The notes under the pieces are model-generated. The model saw nothing but the letters and a program-made list of their open reading frames with translations. It had not been told where the DNA came from and did not search any database. Below, one piece after another: positions 1 through 9,600 of a DNA stretch of 64,000 nt. The number at the start of each line of letters is the position of its first letter. Within the stretch, counting starts at the first letter, position 1. Source of the DNA: Opitutaceae bacterium EW11 (GTDB lineage: Bacteria; Verrucomicrobiota; Verrucomicrobiia; Opitutales; Opitutaceae); the NCBI GenBank assembly GCA_003054665.1, contig QAYY01000013.1, forward strand, positions 434,001-498,000, written 5' to 3'. The translations under genes and the position numbers were made by a program.

Positions 1-621
1 GTCATCACGGTGGGGCTCGCCGTTTTCAGTATCATCGCCTGGGCCGTGATGATCGGCAAACGGAACGATTTGGCTCAGCTCCGGCAGCTGAACCACATGT
101 TCGAGCAGAAACTGAAAGAGCAGCGCACGCTGCTCGATCTGCCGGAATCGTTTCACACCAGCCGCGCCATTCCGTACGCGGATCTTTTTGCTGACGCGAT
201 GGACGCCTACGCCCGCGCCGCCGCGATCGGACAAGCCCGCGGCACCGACACTTCCCGCTACCGGCTCGAGCACACGGAGAACGCCCTTCAGCGAGCGCTG
301 GCCCGGCAGATTCTTCGCTACGAATCGAGCATGGTTTTCCTCGCCTCGATCGTGTCCGGAGCGCCGTTCCTCGGACTGCTCGGAACCGTCTGGGGCGTGA
401 TGGAGGCGTTCAGCGCCGTATCCGTGCAGCAGACCGCGAGCATCCAGACCCTGGCGCCCGGCGTATCCGCGGCGTTGTTGACCACGATCTCCGGCCTGGT
501 GGTCGCGATTCCGTCTGTATTCGGCTACAACTACCTTTTCGCGAGCACCAAGCGGCTGATCACCGAACTCGAGAACTTCGCCAGCTCCCTGGCGGACCGC
601 ATCGAACTCGAATCCTCCTGA
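1..621 (+). CDS. exbB: ExbB/TolQ/MotA-family proton channel subunit (5' end outside window)
   Basis: The reading frame is open to the first base of the window, so the start codon lies upstream. About 206 residues are present. A hydrophobic segment sits at residues 1-19, followed by a cytoplasmic stretch, then two further membrane segments around residues 110-145 (with SGAPFLGLLGTVWGVMEAF) and 155-180 (GVSAALLTTISGLVVAIP). These match the conserved core of the ExbB/TolQ family, whose members pair with ExbD/TolR to use the proton gradient at the inner membrane. The ExbD gene follows after 8 bases and a TonB/TolA-like gene after that, so this is a three-gene energy-transduction operon. It probably serves TonB-dependent receptors such as the two in this window. 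Whether it is ExbB or TolQ cannot be decided from sequence alone. Confidence 0.93.
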   Translation, partial: VITVGLAVFSIIAWAVMIGKRNDLAQLRQLNHMFEQKLKEQRTLLDLPESFHTSRAIPYADLFADAMDAYARAAAIGQARGTDTSRYRLEHTENALQRALARQILRYESSMVFLASIVSGAPFLGLLGTVWGVMEAFSAVSVQQTASIQTLAPGVSAALLTTISGLVVAIPSVFGYNYLFASTKRLITELENFASSLADRIELESS

Positions 622-629
622 GTCGAGCC

Positions 630-1055
630 ATGGCCCGGACCTTCAGACGCCAGCGCCAAGCGCATCCGATCTCGGAGCTCAACGTCACGAACCTGATCGA
701 CCTCGGGTTCACGCTCCTGATCATTTTCATGATCGCCACGCCGCTTATCAACCAGGAGCAGACGATCCCGGTGAACCTGCCGGTCGAGTCGAAGAGCCCG
801 CAGGTGAAGGCGGACAAAAACACGAAGTTCGTCTCCGTGACGATCGATCCGAAGGGAAACACCTTCATCGACAATGCTCCGGTGAACGCCCGCGACCTCT
901 CCGCGCGCCTCCGCCAGCTGGGGGCCGAGTCGAAGCCGCCGGTCATCCGCATCCGCGCGGACGGTGCCGTGGCTTATCAGAAGGTCATCGGCTTGATCGA
1001 CGAGCTGAAGAAGAATAACTTGTCGCGTATCACTTTCGACACGCAGGCGCCTTGA
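630..1055 (+). CDS. exbD: ExbD/TolR-family biopolymer transport protein
   Basis: 141 residues, the usual ExbD length. After a short basic cytoplasmic N-terminus there is one membrane segment (about residues 18-40) with the family's essential Asp in NLIDLGFTLLIIFMIATPL. A periplasmic domain follows that ends with the typical pattern of a conserved 'IRADGAVAYQKVIGLIDELK' helix. ExbD binds ExbB and passes proton-motive energy to TonB. The gene starts 8 bases after exbB and is followed by the TonB-like gene 25 bases on, which supports co-transcription. ExbD and TolR are hard to tell apart; the lack of nearby TolB/Pal favours ExbD. Confidence 0.92.
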   Translation: MARTFRRQRQAHPISELNVTNLIDLGFTLLIIFMIATPLINQEQTIPVNLPVESKSPQVKADKNTKFVSVTIDPKGNTFIDNAPVNARDLSARLRQLGAESKPPVIRIRADGAVAYQKVIGLIDELKKNNLSRITFDTQAP

Positions 1056-1080
1056 ACGCCCGAGCCGCCGACCGCTGTCC

Positions 1081-1995
1081 ATGAACGCCCAGTCTCCCAG
1101 CGCTTACGTCGCCTCCCTGGTCCTGCACGGACTCTTTGTGGCGGCGATTTTGCTCTCCGCGTGGGCGATGAACAGCAACCGCGCGAGCACGAAGATCTTC
1201 GAACTCGTGGCGGGCGAGGGCGATAACTACGGCGCAACCGAAGCTCCGGCCCTCGGCACGCCCGAAGGCACAAAAGATCAGTCGGAGGCGTCCGCTCCCG
1301 CGCAGCCGCCGGCCGTCCCGGTGCAGATCGAGGCCGTCGCGGCACCGCCCGCGACAGTACCGAAGGCGACTCCGACCACCCCGAACTTCACCCGCACGAT
1401 CACCCGCATCTCGAACCGTGTTCGCGACCGGGAAATGAAGAAGTTCGAGAAAGAGCAGAAGGCGAAGGCGGAGGCCGAAGAACGCGCCGCCGCCAAGGAA
1501 GCCGCAGCGGCCAAGAGTGCTGCGAATCGGATGACCAAGGAGGAATTTGATCGGCGCTATGGGAAGCAGCTCGCGGCGAACAGCGCCCGCACCGGCACCT
1601 CGGGCACGATCAAGACTTCGCGGATCGACGCGAAGGGCATTTCCGGCGGTGTGGTCGGAGGCTCGACGGCTAACACAAAAGGCGGAGCGGGTGGCCCTGC
1701 GATGACCCGGGAGGAGGGCGACATGCTCGACGCCTATTTCTCGCTGCTTATCCAGCGGTTGAAGAACGCCCACGAACGCCCCACCGGCGTGAGCGACGTC
1801 CTGACGGCTCAGGCCGAGTTCTCGATCCTGGCCGACGGCACCATTTTCGACGTTCGTATCAGCCGCTCTTCGGGCAACGCTGAATTCGACCAGTCCGTGC
1901 TTTCCGCGTTTCGGAATGTCGGCTCCATCGGCCCGCGTCCGGACGGGGAAGGTACCCTCACGCGCCGGGTGACATTCAAGATGCGCGACGACTGA
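1081..1995 (+). CDS. TonB/TolA-like energy transducer
   Basis: 304 residues. A single N-terminal membrane anchor (about residues 10-32) is followed by a Pro/Ala-rich stretch, a charged Lys/Glu/Ala helix around residues 110-150 (EMKKFEKEQKAKAEAEERAA) and a Gly/Ser-rich linker. The C-terminal domain, about residues 220-304, has the TonB/TolA C-terminal pattern (AEFSILADGTIFDVRISRSSGNAEFDQSVLSAF). This architecture spans the periplasm and contacts outer-membrane receptors. The charged helix makes it TolA-like in the middle; the C-terminus fits TonB. It is the third gene of the ExbB-ExbD operon. No obvious ribosome site precedes the ATG, so translation may be coupled to the upstream gene. Confidence 0.87.
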   Translation: MNAQSPSAYVASLVLHGLFVAAILLSAWAMNSNRASTKIFELVAGEGDNYGATEAPALGTPEGTKDQSEASAPAQPPAVPVQIEAVAAPPATVPKATPTTPNFTRTITRISNRVRDREMKKFEKEQKAKAEAEERAAAKEAAAAKSAANRMTKEEFDRRYGKQLAANSARTGTSGTIKTSRIDAKGISGGVVGGSTANTKGGAGGPAMTREEGDMLDAYFSLLIQRLKNAHERPTGVSDVLTAQAEFSILADGTIFDVRISRSSGNAEFDQSVLSAFRNVGSIGPRPDGEGTLTRRVTFKMRDD

Positions 1996-2064
1996 AATTT
2001 CCGCTTAAAAAACACTTGCATTCACCGGCCAAACTTTGATCTTCCAGACCCTCTTGTTGGTCAC

Positions 2065-2140
2065 GGGCTCGTAGCTCAGTTGGAAGAGCGCCTCAATGGC
2101 ATTGAGGAGGTCGTCAGTTCGAACCTGATCGGGTCCACCA
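2065..2140 (+). tRNA. tRNA-Ala (anticodon GGC)
   Basis: A 76-base cloverleaf can be folded by eye: acceptor arm GGGCTCG pairing with CGGGTCC (two G-U pairs), D-arm region TAGCTCAGTTGGAAGAGC, anticodon stem CCTCA/TGAGG with loop ATGGCAT giving anticodon GGC, and T-arm containing GTTCGAACC. The 3' CCA is encoded. A strong hairpin terminator follows 8 bases later. No convincing -35/-10 pair could be fixed upstream, although TTGCAT near 2,023 is a weak -35 candidate. Confidence 0.97.
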
Positions 2141-2148
2141 ACTAAATA

Positions 2149-2172
2149 GCCGCCGAATTCCGGCGGCTTTTT
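2149..2172 (+). terminator. Rho-independent terminator of tRNA-Ala
   Basis: Perfect 7-bp stem GCCGCCG/CGGCGGC with loop AATTC, followed directly by five T. It lies 8 bases after the tRNA 3' end. Confidence 0.93.
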
Positions 2173-2326
2173 CATGCCTGAAGGGAACGAGGGAAACTCG
2201 GACAGGGGCTGGACGCTTGTCCGTTTTCAGCAGTTCGGGTGGGTTCGACGACCCCGTTGCACGGATGGCCGTGGTTCGGTTGTCCGCGGCTATCAGACGC
2301 TCGCCCTGCCGCGCGGGCGCTAGTGG

Positions 2327-3049
2327 TTACGGCGTGTAATACCCGCCGGAGAAGGTGCAGATCGTGCTGGCGGCAACCTGAACCACGCCTGTGCGAGTGG
2401 TTAGCCAAGTTGTCGTCTCCAGGACACCTTGAGAAACGTAGCCTCCGCTAAAGGATGTAAAGACGCCCGAGGCGCGAAACTGGGCGTTCCTGCCCGGGCC
2501 GTAGTAGAGCCATGTCGCACTCACGAGCACTGCTTTTGCGAGCGCCCCGGTTCCGTCCGCACCCGGCGTGAATTCCACTTTGGCCGCTGAATTCACGTGC
2601 ACGAGGCCGTAGGCGGAGTTGTACGGCAGCCAACTGCTGCTTTCGGAGACATAGCCGCCGGAAACATACCCGCCCGCGAAGTTGATGTGGGAGCGCTCGA
2701 GAAACGCCGCGGTGTGAGCGCTCCCGTAGCTGAGCGACTGGACGCCACCCATGTCATAGAGGTAGCCGTCCGAAGCATATCCTCCCGAGAACTTGATCAT
2801 GGAGTTCTGGAGGAAAATCGCGGTTCTGCCGGGCCCGTATTTGGCCCACTGGGTGGTATTGGGTGCGAGTCGGCCCTCGGTGACCCAACCCGTCGCGTCG
2901 TCGATTGTGACGGTCTGGCCGCTGCCCATGAGGATCGAATCCGTGTCGTTGTATTTCAGGCTGGTCAGTCCCGACAGATAGCGGGTGCCGGCGACGGCAC
3001 TCACGGAAGATAGCACGAGCAGCGTGCAACCGACGAAGAGCAGTTTCAT
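2327..3049 (-). CDS. Exported protein with degenerate 'FSGGY' repeats, function unknown
   Basis: 240 residues from ATG at 3,049, chosen because it begins a clear signal peptide (MKLLFVGCTLLVLSSVSAVAG). The mature part is a chain of repeats of roughly 40-45 residues, each with a 'W/L-x-YG-x-G/A-R/H-x-A-x-F' strand followed by an 'I-x-F-S/A-G-G-Y-x-S-x-G-x-L/V' strand. Examples are KFSGGYASDGYL, NFAGGYVSGGYV and SFSGGYVSQGVL. The protein stops just after a final TFSGGYYTP, so the last repeat is cut short. The pattern recalls MORN-like or phage-tail-like beta repeats of the form 'aGt-x-v-x-F-x-nG-x-v-x-x-G-tL', but I cannot assign a family. It lies alone, divergent from the VOC-GNAT gene. Likely periplasmic or surface-exposed; function unknown. 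Confidence 0.75.
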   Translation of the reverse strand: MKLLFVGCTLLVLSSVSAVAGTRYLSGLTSLKYNDTDSILMGSGQTVTIDDATGWVTEGRLAPNTTQWAKYGPGRTAIFLQNSMIKFSGGYASDGYLYDMGGVQSLSYGSAHTAAFLERSHINFAGGYVSGGYVSESSSWLPYNSAYGLVHVNSAAKVEFTPGADGTGALAKAVLVSATWLYYGPGRNAQFRASGVFTSFSGGYVSQGVLETTTWLTTRTGVVQVAASTICTFSGGYYTP

Positions 3050-3332
3050 GCCGCGATGAAAAACGGCTCGCAGAGGCGGGCAATCGGCGAGCCTCACCGC
3101 TATTGGGTAGGTGGATACCCACTACGGCGAGAATTGCCGCCTCGTTTGCCGGGCAGCCGATTGTCGTCCTTTCGCCACGTTGTCCGGAGGACTGGTGGCG
3201 AGGACCGGCGGTCGCTCCGTACCATGTTGCACCAGACGCCCGTGTCTGCGCGCTCCGCGCGCCACCCGATTTCGGCGTTGCAGCTTCGAGCGGGGAGACA
3301 AGCTCGACAGGGAATATCCTCATCGAGCGAAA

Positions 3333-4268
3333 ATGAAGCCGCTATTCCGCAAGATCGATTGTGTCAGCCTGCCGGTTCCGGATCTGGAGGCCGCGCTCGC
3401 TTTTTATCATCGCGCGCTTGGCCACGAGATCGTGTGGCGCGACGAAGCGGCCGTCGGGCTGAAGTTACCCGACGACGATGCGGAACTCGTCCTGCACCGA
3501 TCGCCGCGTCTTGCCGAAACGGATATCCTGGTGGAATCAATCCCGGCAGCGGTCGAGGCGCTCACAAGAGCCGGTGCGGAACTGGTGGCGGCCCCTTTCG
3601 ACATACGCATCGGAAAATGCGCCGTGCTGCACGATCCCTGGGGAAACCGGCTCGTGCTGTTGGACAATTCGAAGGGCACGCTGGCGGTCGATCCCTCGAA
3701 ACGCGTCGTCGGGTTGGCACCGTCGCCGAGTTCGGCCGGTTCGCGTCTGGACCGGCCGAAGAGCGAAACCGGGACCCGCCCGGCCGTGGAGATTCGGGAC
3801 GCGACACAGGCCGACGCCGAGGCGCTCGCCGAGCTCGTGGACACCGTCGCGCGGGAGCGTCGGTTCTTGGCGACGACGGTGGGCTTTGGCGTTGAAGCGA
3901 CCCGTTCGTTTATTTCCACGGTGTCATCCGCCGGCGGGGTTCAGTTGATCGCCCATGCAGCGGGGCAGGCGGTCGGGTGGTGCGATATCCTGCCTCAAAC
4001 CTTCGAAGGCATGGGCCACGTCGGACGTTTGGGCATGGGCGTAAAGCAGGGCTTCCGCGGCCGCGGGATCGGCCGGGTGCTCTTGGAGGGGTCGATTCGG
4101 AAGGCGTTCACGGGGCGTATCCGGAGAATCGAGCTTGAGGTCTTTGCCTCGAACGAAAGTGCCATCCGGCTTTACGAGTCGGCCGGATTCAATCGGGAGG
4201 GCCGAAAAGCCCGAGCGCGCCTGATCGACGGCATGAACGACGACCTCCTGTTATACGCCTTGCTCTAG
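3333..4268 (+). CDS. VOC (glyoxalase-like) - GNAT acetyltransferase fusion
   Basis: 311 residues from ATG at 3,333. The open frame extends further upstream, but the homologous part begins at MKPLFRKIDCVSLPVPDL. Residues 1-115 form a vicinal-oxygen-chelate fold unit: 'DLEAALAFYHRALGHEIVWR' is the usual first beta-alpha-beta and 'CAVLHDPWGNRLVLLD' the usual last strand. After a Ser/Pro-rich linker (about 125-150), residues 150-311 form a GNAT N-acetyltransferase with the acetyl-CoA loop 'GVKQGFRGRGIGRVLL' and the C-terminal 'NESAIRLYESAGFNREG' motif. Both halves look intact. The VOC half may bind or modify a small metabolite or antibiotic that the GNAT half acetylates; the substrate is unknown. 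It is monocistronic, and its neighbours do not help. Confidence 0.85.
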   Translation: MKPLFRKIDCVSLPVPDLEAALAFYHRALGHEIVWRDEAAVGLKLPDDDAELVLHRSPRLAETDILVESIPAAVEALTRAGAELVAAPFDIRIGKCAVLHDPWGNRLVLLDNSKGTLAVDPSKRVVGLAPSPSSAGSRLDRPKSETGTRPAVEIRDATQADAEALAELVDTVARERRFLATTVGFGVEATRSFISTVSSAGGVQLIAHAAGQAVGWCDILPQTFEGMGHVGRLGMGVKQGFRGRGIGRVLLEGSIRKAFTGRIRRIELEVFASNESAIRLYESAGFNREGRKARARLIDGMNDDLLLYALL

Positions 4269-4423
4269 GAACGCGGCATCGCTGCGGTGTGTCGGATTCA
4301 CTCGCGCGGCGGCTCTGACGTCGGACGGGAGCCTTATCCCACGCCTGTATCCGTGCCGCTCACCGCCCTCGCTTGGTTATGATGCCCGATGGAGGGGAGA
4401 CCCCGCGCGCGGTATGCTGGGGC

Positions 4424-5032
4424 ATGAGTCTCCAGTTGCCCGATGTTCGTGTTTTTTGGACCGCTTTTCTCCATGCGTTGCCTGCGGTGGTGCTGATCCT
4501 GGCTGCGGCGCTTGCTCTGCAGTTTCTGCTCAGGCGCATCCTCCTGCTTGTGGCGCATCGCACCAGCTTCACGGAATCGGAAGTGCAGCCGGTCGAAAGA
4601 GTCGTGCGCTGGATGATCAGTATCGCCGCGCTCGGGTTCGTCCTGCAGGCGTTCGGGATGAACGTCAGCGGGCTGTGGGGCGTGCTTTCAACCATCCTCG
4701 CCATGGTCGCGATCGGTTTCGTCGCGGTGTGGAGCGTGCTGAGCAACACCCTTTGCACGCTCATCATCCTTGTCTTCCGACCGTTTGCGGTGGGGGACGA
4801 ACTTGAGTTTCCAGGCGAACCGGTGAAGGGCCGCGTCGTCGACCTGAACTTCATCTACACGAGTCTGCAGACGGAAGACGGCGCGGTGATGCAGGTGCCG
4901 AACAATCTGTTTTTCCAGAAGGTGCTCCGACGCCGGCACTCGGCGGCCCCGGTGTCCCTGGCGAACCAATTCCGGGCGAAGAGCCCGGCCAGAAACGACC
5001 CGATGAACGCGGCCGGCGTACCCGCGAGGTAA
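4424..5032 (+). CDS. Small MscS-family mechanosensitive channel
   Basis: 202 residues from ATG at 4,424, which follows a GGGG stretch; starts at 4,373 or 4,382 are also possible. There are three hydrophobic segments (about residues 10-35, 55-78 and 78-112). The third resembles the pore-lining helix (GVLSTILAMVAIGFVAVWSVLSN). A short beta domain follows with the family's 'RPFAVGDELEFPG' and 'MQVPNNLFFQKVLRR' motifs. The C-terminal domain is much shorter than in E. coli MscS, as in many small bacterial members. It likely releases solutes on osmotic downshock. An antiporter gene follows 37 bases later, so the two may be co-transcribed as an ion and osmotic homeostasis pair. Confidence 0.85.
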   Translation: MSLQLPDVRVFWTAFLHALPAVVLILAAALALQFLLRRILLLVAHRTSFTESEVQPVERVVRWMISIAALGFVLQAFGMNVSGLWGVLSTILAMVAIGFVAVWSVLSNTLCTLIILVFRPFAVGDELEFPGEPVKGRVVDLNFIYTSLQTEDGAVMQVPNNLFFQKVLRRRHSAAPVSLANQFRAKSPARNDPMNAAGVPAR

Positions 5033-5069
5033 ATACGGACCGGGCGCCGCGAGGCTCCGCGGATGGATC

Positions 5070-6341
5070 ATGAGCGTCTTCCAAATCGTCGCCGTCCTGC
5101 TCTCGATCACCGCGTTGTTCAGTTACGTCAATTTCCGCTTCTTCCGGCTTCCGACGACCATCGGCGTGATGTTGATCGCCCTGCTCTCGTCGGGGCTCTT
5201 GCTCGGTGCCGCGCACCTCGGGGTCGGGGAGACGGCGCGGGACCACCTGCGCTCGCTTCTGGAGCAGGTCCGTTTCGACCAGACGCTGATGCAGGGCTTG
5301 CTGTGTTTCCTGCTTTTTGCGGGAGCGCTGCACGTGAACTGGGGCGAGCTGGCGGAGCAGAAGGCGACCGTGACGCTGTTGGCCACAGCGGGTGTTGTGA
5401 TCTCGACCTTCGCGGTGGGGACGCTCGTTTACGCGCTCCTGCCGCTGACCGGACTCGAGTTGAGTTACGTGTATTGCCTGCTGTTCGGCGCATTGATCTC
5501 GCCCACGGATCCCATCGCGGTGCTGAGCGTGATAAAGCGAGTTCGCGTGCCGAAAAACGTCGAACTTCGCATTGTGGGCGAGTCGCTCTTCAACGACGGC
5601 GTCGGAATCGTTGTTTTTCTCGTGGTGTCGCGTTTCGCGACCGAACACCGATCCGCATCGGTCGCCGACGTGGGAAGGCTGCTGCTTCTCGAGGGCGCCG
5701 GAGGGGCGGCCTTCGGACTGCTCGCCGGCTGGGTCGCGTACCGTGTCTTGCGGACGATCGACAATTACCAAGTGGAAGTCCTTTGGACGCTGGGGCTGGT
5801 GACCGGCGGCTATGCGCTCGCGAGCGCGCTGCATGTCTCGGGGGCCATCGCCATCGTCGTGGCGGGACTCGTGATCGGCAACCAGGGACGGCAGTACGCG
5901 ATGTCGGAACGAACACGCGAGGAACTGGACCGGTTTTGGGAGCTGCTCGATTCGATTCTCAACGCCGTTCTCTTCGCCTTGATCGGCCTGGAGTTGGTGG
6001 TGCTGACATTCTCGTGGGACATCCTCCTTGCGGGAATCGTCGCCGCCCCGACCGTGCTCGCGGCGCGCTGGCTGAGTGTTGCGCCGCCGCTGCTCGCGTT
6101 GCGGGGCCGTTGTGCATTCGACCGAGGTGAGCTCGCGCTGCTGACCTGGGGAGCGTTGCGAGGAGGCGTGTCGGTTGCGCTGGCGCTCACGATTCCTGCT
6201 GGTCCCGAGCGCGACCTGATTCTTGCGATGACCTACACCGTGGTGATCTGCTCGATCGCCGGCCAGGGCCTCACGCTCCAGCGCCTGGCCGAACGGTTTT
6301 TCGGCGCAGCCCCCCGCGCGGAGACTTCTCACCGCCCGTGA
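5070..6341 (+). CDS. CPA1-family Na+(K+)/H+ antiporter (NhaP-type)
   Basis: 423 residues with about 12 hydrophobic segments. Family hallmarks are visible: GALISPTDPIAVLSVIK (the TDP ion-site helix), GESLFNDGVGIVVFLVVSRF (the ND pair of the antiport site) and LLTWGALRGGVSVALALTIP near the C-terminus. Members exchange Na+ or K+ for H+ across the inner membrane for pH and salt homeostasis. It follows the MscS-type channel closely. No large cytoplasmic C-terminal domain is present. Ion preference cannot be read from sequence. Confidence 0.92.
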   Translation: MSVFQIVAVLLSITALFSYVNFRFFRLPTTIGVMLIALLSSGLLLGAAHLGVGETARDHLRSLLEQVRFDQTLMQGLLCFLLFAGALHVNWGELAEQKATVTLLATAGVVISTFAVGTLVYALLPLTGLELSYVYCLLFGALISPTDPIAVLSVIKRVRVPKNVELRIVGESLFNDGVGIVVFLVVSRFATEHRSASVADVGRLLLLEGAGGAAFGLLAGWVAYRVLRTIDNYQVEVLWTLGLVTGGYALASALHVSGAIAIVVAGLVIGNQGRQYAMSERTREELDRFWELLDSILNAVLFALIGLELVVLTFSWDILLAGIVAAPTVLAARWLSVAPPLLALRGRCAFDRGELALLTWGALRGGVSVALALTIPAGPERDLILAMTYTVVICSIAGQGLTLQRLAERFFGAAPRAETSHRP

Positions 6342-6602
6342 GCCGGCGGGGTTAAGCGAAGCGCGAACTCCCTGCGTCGATGGGCTCGCCGCACTGTTTT
6401 ACGCGGTCGAAGCATGGAGGGGCCTGCGACTGGAAAACGTGTTTTCGGTGGCGTCGAGCTGCGGCGGATACTACTGGCCAGGAAGTACCGATGCTTCGGC
6501 CATGGCACCGAATAGAGCGTCGCCTCCGAACGATTCGATGCTACGGATCGCAGGCGAGGAATTTCTGTTGGCGACTTGCATTGAGCCCTGCACAGTCGCC
6601 CG

Positions 6603-9600
6603 ATGCGAGTAGGTCTCCTTGGGTTGTGGTTTCTGGCGGTGGTATGCTCCTGTGCGGCGGAAGAACACCAGGAGGTGTCGCGCACGCCACCGGCGGTGTA
6701 TCGAGCGCGGCTCGAAATGCTGCTCACGCCGGCGACCGCAGCTTTGGAAGGCCGAAAGGCGTTTCCCGAGGACACCAGCGGCGGAGTGGTGTTGCTGGCC
6801 GAAACCGTCTGGTTTCGTGACGGAGATGGGACTCTGTACCACGTTCTCCACTACATCTATCACGCCGTCAACGAGGCGGCAGTGAAAAGCGTCGCGAACG
6901 ATGTATTCACGTTTGATAAGGAGCGAGAATCGATCTTCCTCGTTTCCGCGCGTTCGATTCTTCCCGATGGGACGTCACAGCAGGTCGATCCGAAAGCGAC
7001 GTTTATCCAGACTCCCCAACGCGAATCCAATTCCTCGCTGTACACGAGTCACTCGGAATTGAACGTCATCTATCCCAACGTTGCCCCTGGCACGTCCACG
7101 GAATCGATTGTGGTCATTCGCGAGAACACGCCGGTGATTCCCGGCGAGTTCGCCGCTTCCTACATCTTCGGAGGCGGTTGGCCAACGTATGCGACTCGCT
7201 TTGTCGTCGATCTACCGGATACGGAATGGAAAAGGGTGAACGCCCACAGCAGTCTGCCCGGCATTCCGGAGCCGAAAAGCGAGGACGCGGGGCGCGATCG
7301 CACACGGAAGATCTGGGAGAGCCGCCTCACTCGTCGCGTTGCGTGGGAGGAGTCGGCCCCATCGCTGGAGTTCACGACGCCCACGCTTCGACTTACCACC
7401 TTGAAGGACTGGGATGCGATTGCCGCGTGGATCAGCCGCCTCGTGTCCGACCGATCAGATCTGGGGCCGGACCTTAGGGCAAAGGTTGACGCATGGACGA
7501 AGGGTCTGACCTCTCGCAGGCAGATCGTCGACGTGCTCCATCAGAAGGTTGCCAACGAGGTCCGCTATACGGGGCTCGAATTCGGACTTGCGGGATATCA
7601 ACCGTATCCCTGCAGCGAAGTTTGGAACCGAGGCTACGGGGACTGCAAAGACAAGGCCAACCTCCTTCGCGCTATGTTAGGATACAAAGGCATACCGGCG
7701 CACCTCGTCCTGCTCGAAACCGATAGCCAGGGAAGGGTGGAGCGGGCCAGCCCGTCATGGCGCCAGTTCAATCATGCGATCGTCTGTGTGGACCTCGACG
7801 GAACTCCTCTGTTTTGCGACCCGACGGTGAAATACCTTCCCGCGGGTGTGCTGCCTCCGGTCGACCTAGGTCGCAGTGTCCTGATTGCGCGTGGCTCGAA
7901 GGCAGAATGGGCGACGATTCCCGACCTGGTTGGCGCGACGCTGCACTTGGAGGCGGACGCCCGATTGCTGCCGGACGGCGAATTGAGCGGATGGTTCACG
8001 GTTGCGGCCGGGGGAAGCGATGCCGCGTACTATGCGGACTACTACGCGAAGGAAGACAGCGACGGGCGGCAACGTTTGCTGCAGCGCATGATTGAGACGT
8101 TCTTCCCCGGTGCCGAAGTTATGGATACGGAGTTCAAGCCGCCGGCAGGGGCCGTGGACTCTATCCGTGTGCGAGCCTATTTCGTTCGGCCGGCCAGAGC
8201 TGCAACTGGCGATTCGTTTCGCTTTCCCTATCCGGAGTCCTGGTTGCCCGACGTTTCCACGGTCGGCGATCGCCTTCGGCCGTATTTGGCGTACCGAAGA
8301 GAGGAATCTCTTTCCGCGTCCATCGCGCTCCCGGAAGGTTGGACGGCGAGCACGGTCCCCCAAGCGTTTTCCGCCCCGTCCGATACGGCGAAAATCACGG
8401 CTGCGTGGCAGGTGAAGGACGGCAAGCTGCTGGCTGAGCTTCGATGGAGACCGGAGCGCGCGGAACTCGCAGCGAGCGAGTATGCGGTTTTCCAGCGCTC
8501 AATCCGGGCGTTGAAGTCGTGGCTGGAGCAGCCCGCACTCCTTGCGCGAGACGCTGCCGTGAAGCAAAACCGCGACGCAAATATCGCGCCCGCGGGAGCC
8601 ACGGAGCTGTTGGGGTTCCCTATTCTGGCTTCCGGCGAGGGCCAACTGCGCCTGCTCGACGAGAAGTTTCCTTCGGACGGCGATCCAGAGAAGCGGCGTC
8701 GAGCGCTCGAGAAAGTGCTGCAATGGTTCCCCAGCGATTCCGAAAGTTGCTTCACCGCCCAGATACATCTTGCGCGACTGGATTGGCAGCGCCTGGGAGA
8801 CAAGGCGTTCGCCGAGCGCATTGAACAGATTCTTGCCCGCTATTCGACGAACGTCAGTGACTCGCTGCGCGGCTGGGGCGAATACCTCGCTTGGACCGCG
8901 CGGTGGGCGGCGAACAAGGACCGGCAGGCGATAGAACACCTGAAAAATCTTGCGGCGAATGAACACATGCCCCCGTTCCGCCGCGTGTGGTCTGCCCACG
9001 AGGCCGCTGTCTATTTGGCTGAGTCTGAACCCGCCAAGGCTCGGGACTTTCTGGAGCCCTATGCAGCGATGGCCGGAGAAGCTCAGGAGAAGAATGTAGC
9101 GCTGTTGCTGAAACTCACGCTGCAGACGCGCGGAGCCAAGGCGATGCAGTCCACAGGGGCGAGACTCGTGAAGACTCTCGGAGATCAAGCCGATCCTGTC
9201 TTCAGCGAATCCGCCGTCGAGCTCGGCAAAATCTGGAGCGCGCTCCCCCTGGAAAAACGCGTGGAGGGGTGCTCTGCACTGGCCCGCGTGATTGGCTCGG
9301 AACAAGAATTCCCCTCTGCCTATTCGAAGGTGAAATCGTTGCAGGCCGGAGTGCAGGAATCTGAGGCGCAGGCAGAACTCTCCAGATGGATCAGCCAGAC
9401 GCTCGCCAAGAGGAAACCCGCGTGGTGGACGCCTCAGAAAGACGATCGATTCCCGACGGCTGATGCGATTGTTCGGCGCATAGAAGACCGAAATGACGCA
9501 AGCGACGGGAAGGCGACTTTGGACGCGATCTTTCAGCTTTGGGTTCACCACGACGCAAGCTTCTCGACGGCGATGAAGTATCTTCGATGGGCGTTCTGGT

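Noticed and set aside
3104-3121. Short palindrome TGGGTAGGTGGATACCCA in the divergent region before the VOC-GNAT gene, considered as an operator or riboswitch part
   Set aside because: Only 6-base arms, a single copy in the window, and no associated regulator or RNA structure.
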